Of a DNA stretch of 64,000 nucleotides, positions 55,251 to 64,000 are shown piece by piece. Position 1 is the first letter of the stretch. Every line of letters starts with the position of its first letter. The stretch is from an uncultured Alphaproteobacteria bacterium (lineage in GTDB: Bacteria; Pseudomonadota; Alphaproteobacteria; HIMB59): contig CACMGP010000001.1 in NCBI GenBank assembly GCA_902613185.1, positions 310,001 to 374,000 of the forward strand, given 5' to 3'. The position numbers and the translations under genes are program-made. The notes beneath the pieces were generated by a model, which saw only the letters and a list, made by a program, of their open reading frames with translations, did not search any database and had not been told where the DNA came from.

Positions 55251-56543
55251 TTGATCTTTTAATTTAAAATAACTCATTGCTAAAACTAATAATGGCTTAT
55301 CAATTACGCCAAAACCAGGAAAGTTTTTATGTCTAAACTTTTCAAATAAGCTCAAATTATTGTTCTGATTTGTAATTGTTTCAGCAAGCATTTTTCCAAC
55401 CATAGTTGTTATGGCTAAACCATGTCCTGAATATCCTTGTGCAAAAAAAATATTATTATCAATACTACCGATATGAGGGAATCTGTTTACAGTTATGGCA
55501 ACGTGCCCACTCCAAGTACACCAAGCTTTGAACTTTTCTAAACCAGGCAGTATCTTTTTTATACTTTTTTTTAAAGATAATTCCAGATTTATCGGATCTA
55601 TATTAGAGTAACTTACACCTCCACCAAAAATTAAATTATTATTAGAATCCAGTCTAAAATAATTTAGAACAAATAACATATCTCCCACTGTGATAGGTTT
55701 TCGAAAATATTTACTCAATTCTGTATTTGGAATTTCAGTAAATGCTGATACATAAGTTTTAACAGGCATTATTTTTTTTCTTAAATTTTTATTCAAATTA
55801 TCAATATATGCATTACAGCAGATAATTAATTTATCAGATTTAACAGTTAAATTTTTTTCAGTTTTTATTGTTACTTTTTTTTGAGATTCATATGATATCA
55901 CTCCTGTATCTTCAAATATTTTACAATTTTGATTTTTTAATAATTCTCTTGCTAATCCTAGACAATAATTAAGTGGATGTATTTGACCACACTCTGAGTC
56001 ATACATTGCGGATTTGTAATAAGGGCTATCAAAATACTGGTCCATTTTATTTTTTGATAGATACGTCACTGATTCATAATCAAATTTTGTTTGAAGCCTG
56101 TCTACGTATTTTTTTAACTCCTCATCATGGGATTTACTTACTGCGGCTAAAACATAACCCTCGATTAAGTCACATTGTATATTTAAGTCTTTGATATTTT
56201 TTTTTACTTCTCTAACAGCGTCTAATGTGAATTGCCATAATATCTTAATTTCCTCTTGAGTGTGTTTTTGGCTAGAGTAATTCTCTGAGGAAAAACCATG
56301 TAATAATTGCCCACCATTTCTTCCAGATGCGCCCCAACCAACTTTATTTTTCTCCAATATGACTATGTTTAAATCTGGATTTAATTTAGATAAATATAAT
56401 GCTGATGAAATTCCTGATAAACCTGCACCAATTATACAAACATCACATTGTAAGCTCTCATTTAATTTGTTAGTATTAAGGCTGAATGCTTTTGTTCTTA
56501 CGTAATAATTATCTGAGTAATCCATCAGATACATAAATATCAA
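55236..56543 (-). CDS. FAD-dependent oxidoreductase, PuuB (gamma-glutamylputrescine oxidase)-like
   Basis: CDVCIIGAGLSGISSALYLSK, GWGASGRNGGQLLHGFS; next to PuuA-like gene. Confidence 0.85.
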   Translation of the reverse strand: MIFMYLMDYSDNYYVRTKAFSLNTNKLNESLQCDVCIIGAGLSGISSALYLSKLNPDLNIVILEKNKVGWGASGRNGGQLLHGFSSENYSSQKHTQEEIKILWQFTLDAVREVKKNIKDLNIQCDLIEGYVLAAVSKSHDEELKKYVDRLQTKFDYESVTYLSKNKMDQYFDSPYYKSAMYDSECGQIHPLNYCLGLARELLKNQNCKIFEDTGVISYESQKKVTIKTEKNLTVKSDKLIICCNAYIDNLNKNLRKKIMPVKTYVSAFTEIPNTELSKYFRKPITVGDMLFVLNYFRLDSNNNLIFGGGVSYSNIDPINLELSLKKSIKKILPGLEKFKAWCTWSGHVAITVNRFPHIGSIDNNIFFAQGYSGHGLAITTMVGKMLAETITNQNNNLSLFEKFRHKNFPGFGVIDKPLLVLAMSYFKLKDQLSLK

Positions 56544-56565
56544 ATTTTAAAGGTTAGTTATAGAT

Positions 56566-57918
56566 ATGAATGATTATGTCGATTGGTTAAAGAAAAATAA
56601 AATAACAGAGGTAGAATGTATGATTCCTGATAATTCAGGTATACCAAGGGGAAAAATACTACCAACAAAAAAATTTTTAAGCTCTATTGAGTCAGGTGGA
56701 TTAAGATTACCTTTAGCACTATTCAAATTAGCAGTATCTAGAGATGTGACTTATTCAATAGATGATCAGATTTTAAATCCTACAGATGGTGATTTTATTT
56801 TAAAGCCTGATTTTAATACTCTGAGAACTGTTCCATGGTATGAAGAACCAACCGCACAGGTTATTTGTGATGCTGTTGATAACAATGATAATGTTATAGA
56901 GGTCCACTCTAGAGGTATTTTAAAAAAAGTAATTGGTCTCTATGAAAAAATAGGGCTTGAACCAGTTGTCGCTCCAGAAATTGAATTTTATTTAGTTAAG
57001 AAAAACAATGATCCAGATAATCCTTTGGAGACACCGAGTGGGCAATCTGGAAGAATTGAAAAAGGAAATCAGTCTTACGGTATTGACGCTGTTAATGAAT
57101 TTGATCATATTTTTGAGGATCTATATGACTACTGTGAAACTCAAGAATTAGAAGTTGAGAACATTAATCATGAGGATGGACCAGCACAAATGGAAATTAA
57201 CTTCAAGCATGGTAACCCTCTTGACTTGGCTGATCAGGTTTTTTTATTTAAAAGAACTCTGAGACATACTGCATTGAAGCATAATTTGTATGCAACTTTT
57301 ATGGCTAAACCGATGGAAGATACTCCAGGAAACTCGATGCATATACATCAATCAATTTTAAAAAAAGGAAAACCAATATTTGTGGACAAAAATCTTAAAA
57401 CTACAAAACATTTTGATAACTATTTGGGTGGATTACAAAAATATTCAAAAGCTTTTTTACCTCTTTTTGCACCAAATGTTAATTCCTTTAAAAGGCTTAG
57501 AGGTTTTTGGGAGGAAGGTACACCTTTTAACCTAAACTGGGGTTTTGAAAACCGTACCTGTGGTTTTAGAGTCCCAAATTTTAACTCTGCTAACCAAGCG
57601 AGAATTGAAAATAGACTTTGTGGATCAGACGTAAATCCATACTTAGCTATAGCTGCAACTTTATCTGCGGGATATCTAGGTTTGAAGAAAAAATTAAAAG
57701 CAACCCCAGAGACCAAAAAAGCTGCTTATAACGTAAATGTTTCTCTGACAGAAAGTATCTATCAATCAATAGATACTTTTTCTAGATCTAAGGAGGCAAA
57801 AGAGATATTTGGTGAAACATTTATAGAATTATTTTGTTCAATCAAAGACTTAGAGGTAAATGCCTATAATAAAATTATTACAGCATGGGAAAGAGAATAT
57901 TTACTTCTTAATGTTTGA
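56566..57918 (+). CDS. Glutamine synthetase-family protein, PuuA (gamma-glutamylputrescine synthetase)-like
   Basis: PEIEFYLV, EDGPAQMEINFKHGN, FMAKPMEDTPGNSMHIHQSI, FENRTCGFRVPN; polyamine gene context. Confidence 0.87.
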   Translation: MNDYVDWLKKNKITEVECMIPDNSGIPRGKILPTKKFLSSIESGGLRLPLALFKLAVSRDVTYSIDDQILNPTDGDFILKPDFNTLRTVPWYEEPTAQVICDAVDNNDNVIEVHSRGILKKVIGLYEKIGLEPVVAPEIEFYLVKKNNDPDNPLETPSGQSGRIEKGNQSYGIDAVNEFDHIFEDLYDYCETQELEVENINHEDGPAQMEINFKHGNPLDLADQVFLFKRTLRHTALKHNLYATFMAKPMEDTPGNSMHIHQSILKKGKPIFVDKNLKTTKHFDNYLGGLQKYSKAFLPLFAPNVNSFKRLRGFWEEGTPFNLNWGFENRTCGFRVPNFNSANQARIENRLCGSDVNPYLAIAATLSAGYLGLKKKLKATPETKKAAYNVNVSLTESIYQSIDTFSRSKEAKEIFGETFIELFCSIKDLEVNAYNKIITAWEREYLLLNV

Positions 57919-58698
57919 TCTATTAATTAAGTAAATACTAATTGCTGCTAATATAACAATTAGCATTATTATTGCGGAAAGAGCATTAACTTCTGGACTC
58001 AATCCCAATCTAACTTTAGAAAAAACCACTATTGGCAAAGTGTTAGCTCCGGGACCGGTAGTAAAACTAGCAACGACAAGATCGTCCAAAGAGAGTGTAA
58101 ATGCAAGTAACCAACCTGATAATATTGCAGGTAATATTACAGGAGCAGTTACTTTCCAAAAAATCATATTTGGAATTGTCCCAAGATCCTGAGCAGCCTC
58201 TTCTATATTTTTATCGTAACTACTCAACCTTGATTGGATAATGACTGCAACAAAAGCTACAGAGAAAGTTATATGTGATATTAAGACTGTTAGTTGTCCT
58301 TTTGAGGAAGGAAAGCCAATAATATGGTTAGATGATATAAAGAATAACAACAAAGAAAGCCCTAAAATTATCTCAGGCATAACCAAAGGAGAAGAACTCA
58401 AGAAAATAAAGAAAGGCCTGGCTGGAATTTTTGATATTCTTGTTAATGAAAAACCAATCATTACACCCATGACTGTTGCAAATGTTGCTGAAAGAGAAGC
58501 AATTTTTAGACTAGTATAAAAAGCCTCTAAAATTTGTTCATTATGAAATAATTCCTTATACCATCTAAAAGAAAACCCCTTCCAAACCATAACTCTTTTA
58601 TTATCATTAAAAGAATAAGCTATAAGAGTTAAAATAGGAAAATATAAAAATGAAAATCCAATTGTTAAGGTAAAAATTTTAAAAAATAATTTATTCAT
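57901..58698 (-). CDS. Polyamine ABC transporter permease (PotC/PotI-like)
   Basis: SFNDNKRVMVWKGFSFRWY, EEAAQDLGT, FTLSLDDLVVASFTTGPGANTLPI. Confidence 0.93.
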   Translation of the reverse strand: MNKLFFKIFTLTIGFSFLYFPILTLIAYSFNDNKRVMVWKGFSFRWYKELFHNEQILEAFYTSLKIASLSATFATVMGVMIGFSLTRISKIPARPFFIFLSSSPLVMPEIILGLSLLLFFISSNHIIGFPSSKGQLTVLISHITFSVAFVAVIIQSRLSSYDKNIEEAAQDLGTIPNMIFWKVTAPVILPAILSGWLLAFTLSLDDLVVASFTTGPGANTLPIVVFSKVRLGLSPEVNALSAIIMLIVILAAISIYLINRSNIKK

Positions 58699-59584
58699 TT
58701 CTAAAATTATATTTTGCGTACATTAATTGAAAAATAATTATGGGAAATACAAGTATTACAATTCCAGACATCGCAAGCGCACTAGCAATAGGCCAATCTC
58801 TATTTACAAAAAATTCATCCCAAATTATCTTCCCAAAATAAAGCTTATCACTGCCGCCTAACATTTCTGGTATTATATATTCTCCAACAACTGGTATAAA
58901 AACCAACATGCTCCCCGCTACTATTCCTGGTAAAGATAGAGGTAAGATAACTTTTACAAACGTGTTTAAAGGCTTTGCACCTAAATCATTAGATGCGTCA
59001 ATCAAATTTAAATCAAATTTAACCAAATATCCATAAAGCGGTAAAATCATAAATGGAAGGTAAGTATAAACAACACCTAAAATTACAGCATAATGATTGT
59101 GTAACATAGATATTGGTTCAGTAATTAGCCCTATATGTATGAGAACCGAATTTATTATACCAGAACCTTGCAGTAAGACTTTCCATGCATATACCCTTAA
59201 AAGAAAAGAACTCCAAAAAGGTATGATAAGCATAATCAAAAGTATGTTTCTTATACTTGGTTTAGATTTTGCAACGTAAAAAGCTATAGGATAACCGATT
59301 AATAAACATAATACCGTGGATGTAAAAGCTAATGATAGTGAATTGAGATATGATCTTATATAGAAAGGGTCTGAAAAAATGAATAAATAATTTCCAAGAG
59401 TTGAATTAATCTCCAATCCATTTTCAGATAAAGAAAAAAGATCACGATAAGGTGGCATACCCCATTCAGACACAGATATTGATATTTTAAAAATTAAAGC
59501 TAATGGAACAAAAAAGAACAAAACTAGCCATAAATATGGAGTAAATACAAACCACACGTTTTGTTTTTTAAAATTTTTAATCAT
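58691..59584 (-). CDS. Polyamine ABC transporter permease (PotB/PotH-like)
   Basis: WLVLFFFVPLALIFKIS, IDASNDLGAKPLNTFVKVILPLSLPGIVAGSMLVFIPVVGEYIIPEMLGG. Confidence 0.93.
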   Translation of the reverse strand: MIKNFKKQNVWFVFTPYLWLVLFFFVPLALIFKISISVSEWGMPPYRDLFSLSENGLEINSTLGNYLFIFSDPFYIRSYLNSLSLAFTSTVLCLLIGYPIAFYVAKSKPSIRNILLIMLIIPFWSSFLLRVYAWKVLLQGSGIINSVLIHIGLITEPISMLHNHYAVILGVVYTYLPFMILPLYGYLVKFDLNLIDASNDLGAKPLNTFVKVILPLSLPGIVAGSMLVFIPVVGEYIIPEMLGGSDKLYFGKIIWDEFFVNRDWPIASALAMSGIVILVFPIIIFQLMYAKYNFRNE

Positions 59585-60635
59585 TAAAGAAATATATTGA
59601 TGTTTCGTTAAAACTTATCTGAACTTTGTCATCCCATCTTATTTGAAGGTTATCTGAAACTAAACTATTTTGCATAAAAGAATAAAATTCAAATCCATTA
59701 ACCTCAATTAAATACTTTGTATAGCTCCCTAAATAAGCTACTTCTTTAACTACACCAATATTTAAATTATCAGATTGATTTTCTAGTTTTTTAACAGAAA
59801 TTTTTTCAGGCCTAATTAAACATTTAACATAGTTTTCTTTGTTGTTAATATTTTTAACTTCATAATTTAATTCTTTAATGATGATTTGATTATTTTTATT
59901 AAGAACATTAAAGATATTGGCTGTGCCAATAAAATTCGCTATATATTTGTCCTTCGGTTTTTCATATATCTCAACAGGATTACCAACTTGGAGGATTTCT
60001 CCATTTTTCATAATTGCCATTCTGTCAGATAATGACATTGCTTCCTCTTGATCATGGGTAACAATAATAAAAGTGATGCCTAACTTATATTGTAGATTAA
60101 CTAACTCGAATTGTGTTTGTACTCTTAGCTGTTTATCTAATGCTGCAAGTGGTTCATCCAATAAAAGTAATTTTGGTTTTTTGACTAGACATCTTGCTAA
60201 TGCTACACGTTGTTGTTGACCACCAGATATCTCATTGATTTTTCTTTTCTCTAAACCATTCAGCTCTAGTAAATTTAAAATTTCATTAACACGATGATTG
60301 ATTTCTTCTTTAGAAATTTTTTCTTCTTTTAGTCCAAACTGGATATTATTAGTGACATTTAAATGCGGAAATAGTGCATAATTTTGGAACATAATATTTA
60401 AAGGTCTTACATATGGTGGGAGTTTCGTGATATCCTTTCCCTCGAGTAGAATTCTTCCTTCATCAGGCTTCTCGAAACCTGCTATAATTCTCAAAAGTGT
60501 TGACTTACCGCATCCTGAAGATCCTAGGAGACTGAATATTTCAGATTTTGCTATTTTTAGATTTACTTTGTCTAAAGCAACAACATTATCAAACCTTTTT
60601 GATACATCTATGATTTGTAAAAAAGGTTCAGACAT
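59577..60635 (-). CDS. Polyamine ABC transporter ATPase (PotA/PotG-like)
   Basis: LGSSGCGKSTLLRIIAGFE, SGGQQQRVALARCLVKKPKLLLLDEPLAALD, THDQEEAMSLSDRMAIM, TOBE region. Confidence 0.95.
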   Translation of the reverse strand: MSEPFLQIIDVSKRFDNVVALDKVNLKIAKSEIFSLLGSSGCGKSTLLRIIAGFEKPDEGRILLEGKDITKLPPYVRPLNIMFQNYALFPHLNVTNNIQFGLKEEKISKEEINHRVNEILNLLELNGLEKRKINEISGGQQQRVALARCLVKKPKLLLLDEPLAALDKQLRVQTQFELVNLQYKLGITFIIVTHDQEEAMSLSDRMAIMKNGEILQVGNPVEIYEKPKDKYIANFIGTANIFNVLNKNNQIIIKELNYEVKNINNKENYVKCLIRPEKISVKKLENQSDNLNIGVVKEVAYLGSYTKYLIEVNGFEFYSFMQNSLVSDNLQIRWDDKVQISFNETSIYFFND

Positions 60636-60649
60636 AAAAAAGATTGTGA

Positions 60650-60679
60650 AAAGCGCAACTTAAGTAAAAGTTGCGCTTT
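60650..60679 (-). promoter_or_regulatory. 12-bp perfect hairpin in the potF-potA gap (attenuator/processing/terminator candidate)
   Basis: AAAGCGCAACTT-AAGTAA-AAGTTGCGCTTT; on the transcribed minus strand it is followed by a T-rich tract just before the potA start. Confidence 0.65.
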
Positions 60680-60686
60680 AATTAAA

Positions 60687-61754
60687 TTATTGAGAAGCTT
60701 TAAAACTATTAAATACTCTCGAAGATATCCTAGACTTTTGAGGTGAGTCAGCTGTATCTGCAAAAAGTTTAGTTAATGTCTCTTCTGTTGGATAAATTGC
60801 TGGGTCTGAAAGAATATCAGGATCTATCAAACCTTCAGTTGTGTTAGCTACTAGATTAGGGTTTGAGTACCACACATAGTTAGTAATTTCTGCAACAACT
60901 TCTGGTCTCAAAATATAATCTATAAATTTATGAGCATTTTCTACGTTTTTTGCGTCTGCTGGAATTCCCATCATATCAAACCAAATTACTGTTCCTTCAT
61001 TTGGAATTGAATACCAGACCTCTTCAATTTCCTCGTATGCTGCTATAAATACATCACCTGACCAACCTATTGCTAAGCAAATCTCACCATTTGCTAAATC
61101 ATCAATGTACTGAGAAGAGTCAAAATACTTTATATAAGGTCTAATATTATTCAATAATTCTAGTGCCTCTTGATTAGCTTTAGTGTTTTCTGTATTTGGA
61201 TCATGGCCAAGATAATTTAATGCAATCTCAACAATTTCACTTGGTGCATCTAAGAAAGCCACACCACAATCTTCATATTTAGAAATTTGATCTACATCAA
61301 ATATTATGTCCCATGACTCAACATCTCCACCTCTTTCCTCGACGGCAGCAACGTTGTAACCAATTCCAGTTGTACCATACATGTAATTAACAGAGTATTC
61401 CCCACCTGGATCATGAGCATCAGTTTTATCTAAAACACTTGGATCTAAATTTTTGAGGTTTGGAATCATACTTTTATCAAGTTTTTGAAAAACTCCTGCT
61501 TTAATTTGGTTTTCCATAAAGGAGCCTGATGGAACAACTAAGTCATAACCACTTCCTCCAGCTAAAAGCTTAGCCTCTAGAACTTCGTTTGAGTCAAATA
61601 CATCGTATGTTACATCAATACCAGTTTCTTCCTCAAAATTTGCAATTGTATCTTCAGCTATATAATCGGACCAATTGTATATAAATAACTCTTCTTTAGC
61701 GCTCAAACTCATAGGGAGTATTAGCACTAAAAGAGCTGTTAAAAATTTGTTCAT
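60687..61754 (-). CDS. Polyamine ABC transporter substrate-binding protein (PotD/PotF-like)
   Basis: Signal peptide, LFIYNWSDYIAEDTIANFEEETGIDVTYDVFDSNEVLEAKLLAGGSGYDLVVPS. Confidence 0.95.
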   Translation of the reverse strand: MNKFLTALLVLILPMSLSAKEELFIYNWSDYIAEDTIANFEEETGIDVTYDVFDSNEVLEAKLLAGGSGYDLVVPSGSFMENQIKAGVFQKLDKSMIPNLKNLDPSVLDKTDAHDPGGEYSVNYMYGTTGIGYNVAAVEERGGDVESWDIIFDVDQISKYEDCGVAFLDAPSEIVEIALNYLGHDPNTENTKANQEALELLNNIRPYIKYFDSSQYIDDLANGEICLAIGWSGDVFIAAYEEIEEVWYSIPNEGTVIWFDMMGIPADAKNVENAHKFIDYILRPEVVAEITNYVWYSNPNLVANTTEGLIDPDILSDPAIYPTEETLTKLFADTADSPQKSRISSRVFNSFKASQ

Positions 61755-61804
61755 ATTACCTCTCCTCTTAAATAAGTAGAATTTGAATAATATGATAATT
61801 TTTT

Positions 61805-62662
61805 TTAAAAATCACAAATTTTTTTATATAGATCTGGTCTACGATCTCTAAAATTTCCCCAAGATTGGCGGTATTTTGTTATTTCTGAAAAGTCGAAATT
61901 CTTAGATACAAAGCCCTCATCTTTTTTGCCCATTTCAATTTCAATATTACCCAAATGATTAGCGATAAAGGAACTTCCATAAAATGTAACAGATATTGAG
62001 CCTTCATTTTCTGTACCAATTCTATTAGAAGCAATGACTGGAATTTGATTTGCAGCTGCATGACCTTTCATTACGTTTTGCCAGTGATCTTTTGAGTCTA
62101 ATAAAGGGTCTTGAGGCTCAGAACCAATTGCTGTGGGATATAATAAAATATCTGCACCAGAAAGTGTCATAGATCTTGCACATTCAGGAAACCATTGATC
62201 CCAGCATATACCACAACCAAGATTTCCAAATTTTGTGTTAAATACTTTGAAGCCAGTATCTCCGGGCTTAAAGTAAAACTTTTCGTTATAACCAGGACCC
62301 TCGGGAATATGCGACTTTCTATATAAATCACTTAATTTACCATCAGCATTAATCACAACTAGAGAATTAAAAAAATTATTTTCTTTTTTTTCAAAAAAAC
62401 TGATCGGCATGACCATATTATTTTTCTCACAAAAATTAGAAAAAATTTCAAATAGTTTGTCATTAGGAAATTCAATTGCATAATTAAAAAACTTTTTATC
62501 CTGAGTTGAGCAAAAGTATTCAGTTTGAAATAACTCCTGTAGGAGGAAAATATTTACATTTTCCTTAGATGCTTGTTGAGCAATATCTATAGCCTTATTT
62601 ATGTTTAAATCTTTTTTTTCTTTTATTGATTTAAACTGCGAAGCAGCTACTTTAACTGACAT
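61805..62662 (-). CDS. aguB: N-carbamoylputrescine amidase; start moved to MSVKVAASQF
   Basis: Nitrilase-family Glu-Lys-Cys set (LLQELFQ, YRKSHIPEGPGYNEKFYFKPG, GCGICWDQWFPE); next to aguA. Confidence 0.93.
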   Translation of the reverse strand: MSVKVAASQFKSIKEKKDLNINKAIDIAQQASKENVNIFLLQELFQTEYFCSTQDKKFFNYAIEFPNDKLFEIFSNFCEKNNMVMPISFFEKKENNFFNSLVVINADGKLSDLYRKSHIPEGPGYNEKFYFKPGDTGFKVFNTKFGNLGCGICWDQWFPECARSMTLSGADILLYPTAIGSEPQDPLLDSKDHWQNVMKGHAAANQIPVIASNRIGTENEGSISVTFYGSSFIANHLGNIEIEMGKKDEGFVSKNFDFSEITKYRQSWGNFRDRRPDLYKKICDF

Positions 62663-63641
62663 TTTTTGGCACATTCATAGTAACACAATGGATATTACCT
62701 CCACCATAATTTATATGTGAAGTTTCAATCATCTCAATTTTTTTATCTTTAAAAATATCTTTAAAAATATCATAAACCATTTCATCTTCTTTAACATTAA
62801 ATTTTGGGACAAAGATTTTATGCTTTGAAAAATAAAAATTAATATACGAGGCAATAAGCTTTTTATCATTAACAACTATTTTTGAAGGAAGGGGTATATC
62901 AATTAATTCTATGTTACTGTCAATGCTAGAAAGGTTACTTAGAATAATTGATTTAATCTTAGTTAAATTATTTGAGTTCAAATCATCTAAATCATAACTT
63001 TTTGCTATTAAATATTTTCTATTTCCAATAGGACATAAAATATTGTCTATGTGCCCATCAGTATCGTCATCTTTTAAACCCTCAGGGATCCAAATTATTG
63101 AATTTAAATCAAATAAACTAGTAAGTGTTTGCTCTATTTTTGCTTTTTTAGGATTATTTCTATTTGGGTTAAGTAGCACACTTTCAGTGGAAAACAAGTT
63201 TCCATATTCATCGTAAGTAATAGCACCCCCTTCTAAAGTAAGATCATTTAAATATGAAGTAAGAGAAAATTGATTTGAGATATATTCACCTACTTTATTA
63301 TCATTAAAATAATTTGGGTATTTTCCATAACCATTAAAATTAAAGTTAATACATTTAAGTTCATTATCCTCTTTGATAAAGATTGGGGCAATATCTCTCA
63401 TCCAAGAGTCATCTAGTTCTAGTTGGATAATATTTATTTTTTGATTATTAATATAATTTTTACACTCGTTGTAATCCTCTTTATTACAATACATATAAAC
63501 TGTTTCTTCATCCGAAATACAATTAGCTAAATGCGCCATTTCTAATCTAGCATCTTTAATTATTTCTTTGTAAAGATTTTTATTACATGGCCAAGCCATT
63601 AGACATTTGTCATGTACTTCCCATTCTGGAATTAACTTCAT
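62652..63641 (-). CDS. aguA: Agmatine deiminase
   Basis: DDSWMRDIAPIF, NGYGKYPNYFNDNKVGEYI, LEGGAITYDEYG, C-terminal INYGGGNIHCVTMNVP. Confidence 0.94.
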   Translation of the reverse strand: MKLIPEWEVHDKCLMAWPCNKNLYKEIIKDARLEMAHLANCISDEETVYMYCNKEDYNECKNYINNQKINIIQLELDDSWMRDIAPIFIKEDNELKCINFNFNGYGKYPNYFNDNKVGEYISNQFSLTSYLNDLTLEGGAITYDEYGNLFSTESVLLNPNRNNPKKAKIEQTLTSLFDLNSIIWIPEGLKDDDTDGHIDNILCPIGNRKYLIAKSYDLDDLNSNNLTKIKSIILSNLSSIDSNIELIDIPLPSKIVVNDKKLIASYINFYFSKHKIFVPKFNVKEDEMVYDIFKDIFKDKKIEMIETSHINYGGGNIHCVTMNVPKNVS

Positions 63642-63670
63642 AAGATTATAGTATATATTTTTTTCTAATT

Positions 63671-64000
63671 ATGAATATTTGTATGCTCTCAGATATAGTT
63701 AAAAAAGAAAAAAGAATGCCCCTGATACCAGATGATATTATTGAGCTAAAAAACATATCAACCAAATTCAACTTTTATATTGAAAAATTTACTGACAAAA
63801 TAATTGACGAGAAAGAATATATTTCAGTTGGGTGTAAGTACTATACAAATCAAAAAATAGATTTATTCTTATCAATGCAAGGTTTGAAACAAAGTCAAAT
63901 AAAGTCAAATCAAAATTACTTAGTCTTATTCGATGTTGAAGAGTATGTAGAGCAAAATAAAGCTATGTTGAATAAAATTTTAAAAAATAATTGTTCTCTG
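63671..64000 (+). CDS. Partial ORF running off the window; possibly AlaDH/PNT N-terminal or saccharopine dehydrogenase-like
   Basis: Open frame from ATG at 63671 (MNICMLSDIVKKEKRMPLIPDDIIELKN...) to the window end; KxEKRxPLxPDDI pattern is only suggestive. Confidence 0.45.
   Translation, partial: MNICMLSDIVKKEKRMPLIPDDIIELKNISTKFNFYIEKFTDKIIDEKEYISVGCKYYTNQKIDLFLSMQGLKQSQIKSNQNYLVLFDVEEYVEQNKAMLNKILKNNCSL

Overview
Low-GC, very gene-dense chromosomal window. It looks like a streamlined marine alphaproteobacterium (SAR11/HIMB59-like); that placement is inferred from base composition, gene order and an Ile/Ala-type rrn spacer, not from a phylogeny. Most of the window is core metabolism and information processing: fabG-fabD | rpsF-rpsR-rplI-dnaB-mlaE-mlaF-cvpA-purF; der-bamB-yfgM; an RND efflux pair; pssA-psd; icd; alaS; recA; moaA-nadK; one complete rRNA operon (16S-Ile-Ala-23S-5S, minus strand) with two tRNA-Met(CAT) genes upstream; purB-purC-purS-purQ-purL-bolA-grx; a long minus-strand run glmU-glmS-orf425-DAHP synthase-pncB-like-gltX-cysS-cimA-trmJ-like; and a polyamine cluster (PuuA-like, PuuB-like, Pot ABC transporter, AguB, AguA). 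I see no CRISPR array, phage, transposon or obvious defence island. The best second-look items are: (1) a post-purF ORF that looks like a truncated, catalytically dead SDR; (2) an RND adaptor that has nearly lost its alpha-hairpin; (3) Der with an eroded first G domain; (4) a 425-aa orphan inside the glmU-glmS run; (5) a hairpin in the potF-potA gap; (6) RNase III-type processing stems readable around 16S and 23S; (7) extreme head-to-head and tail-to-tail compaction, including start codons 2 nt apart. I do not find convincing evidence of a wholly new multi-gene system.
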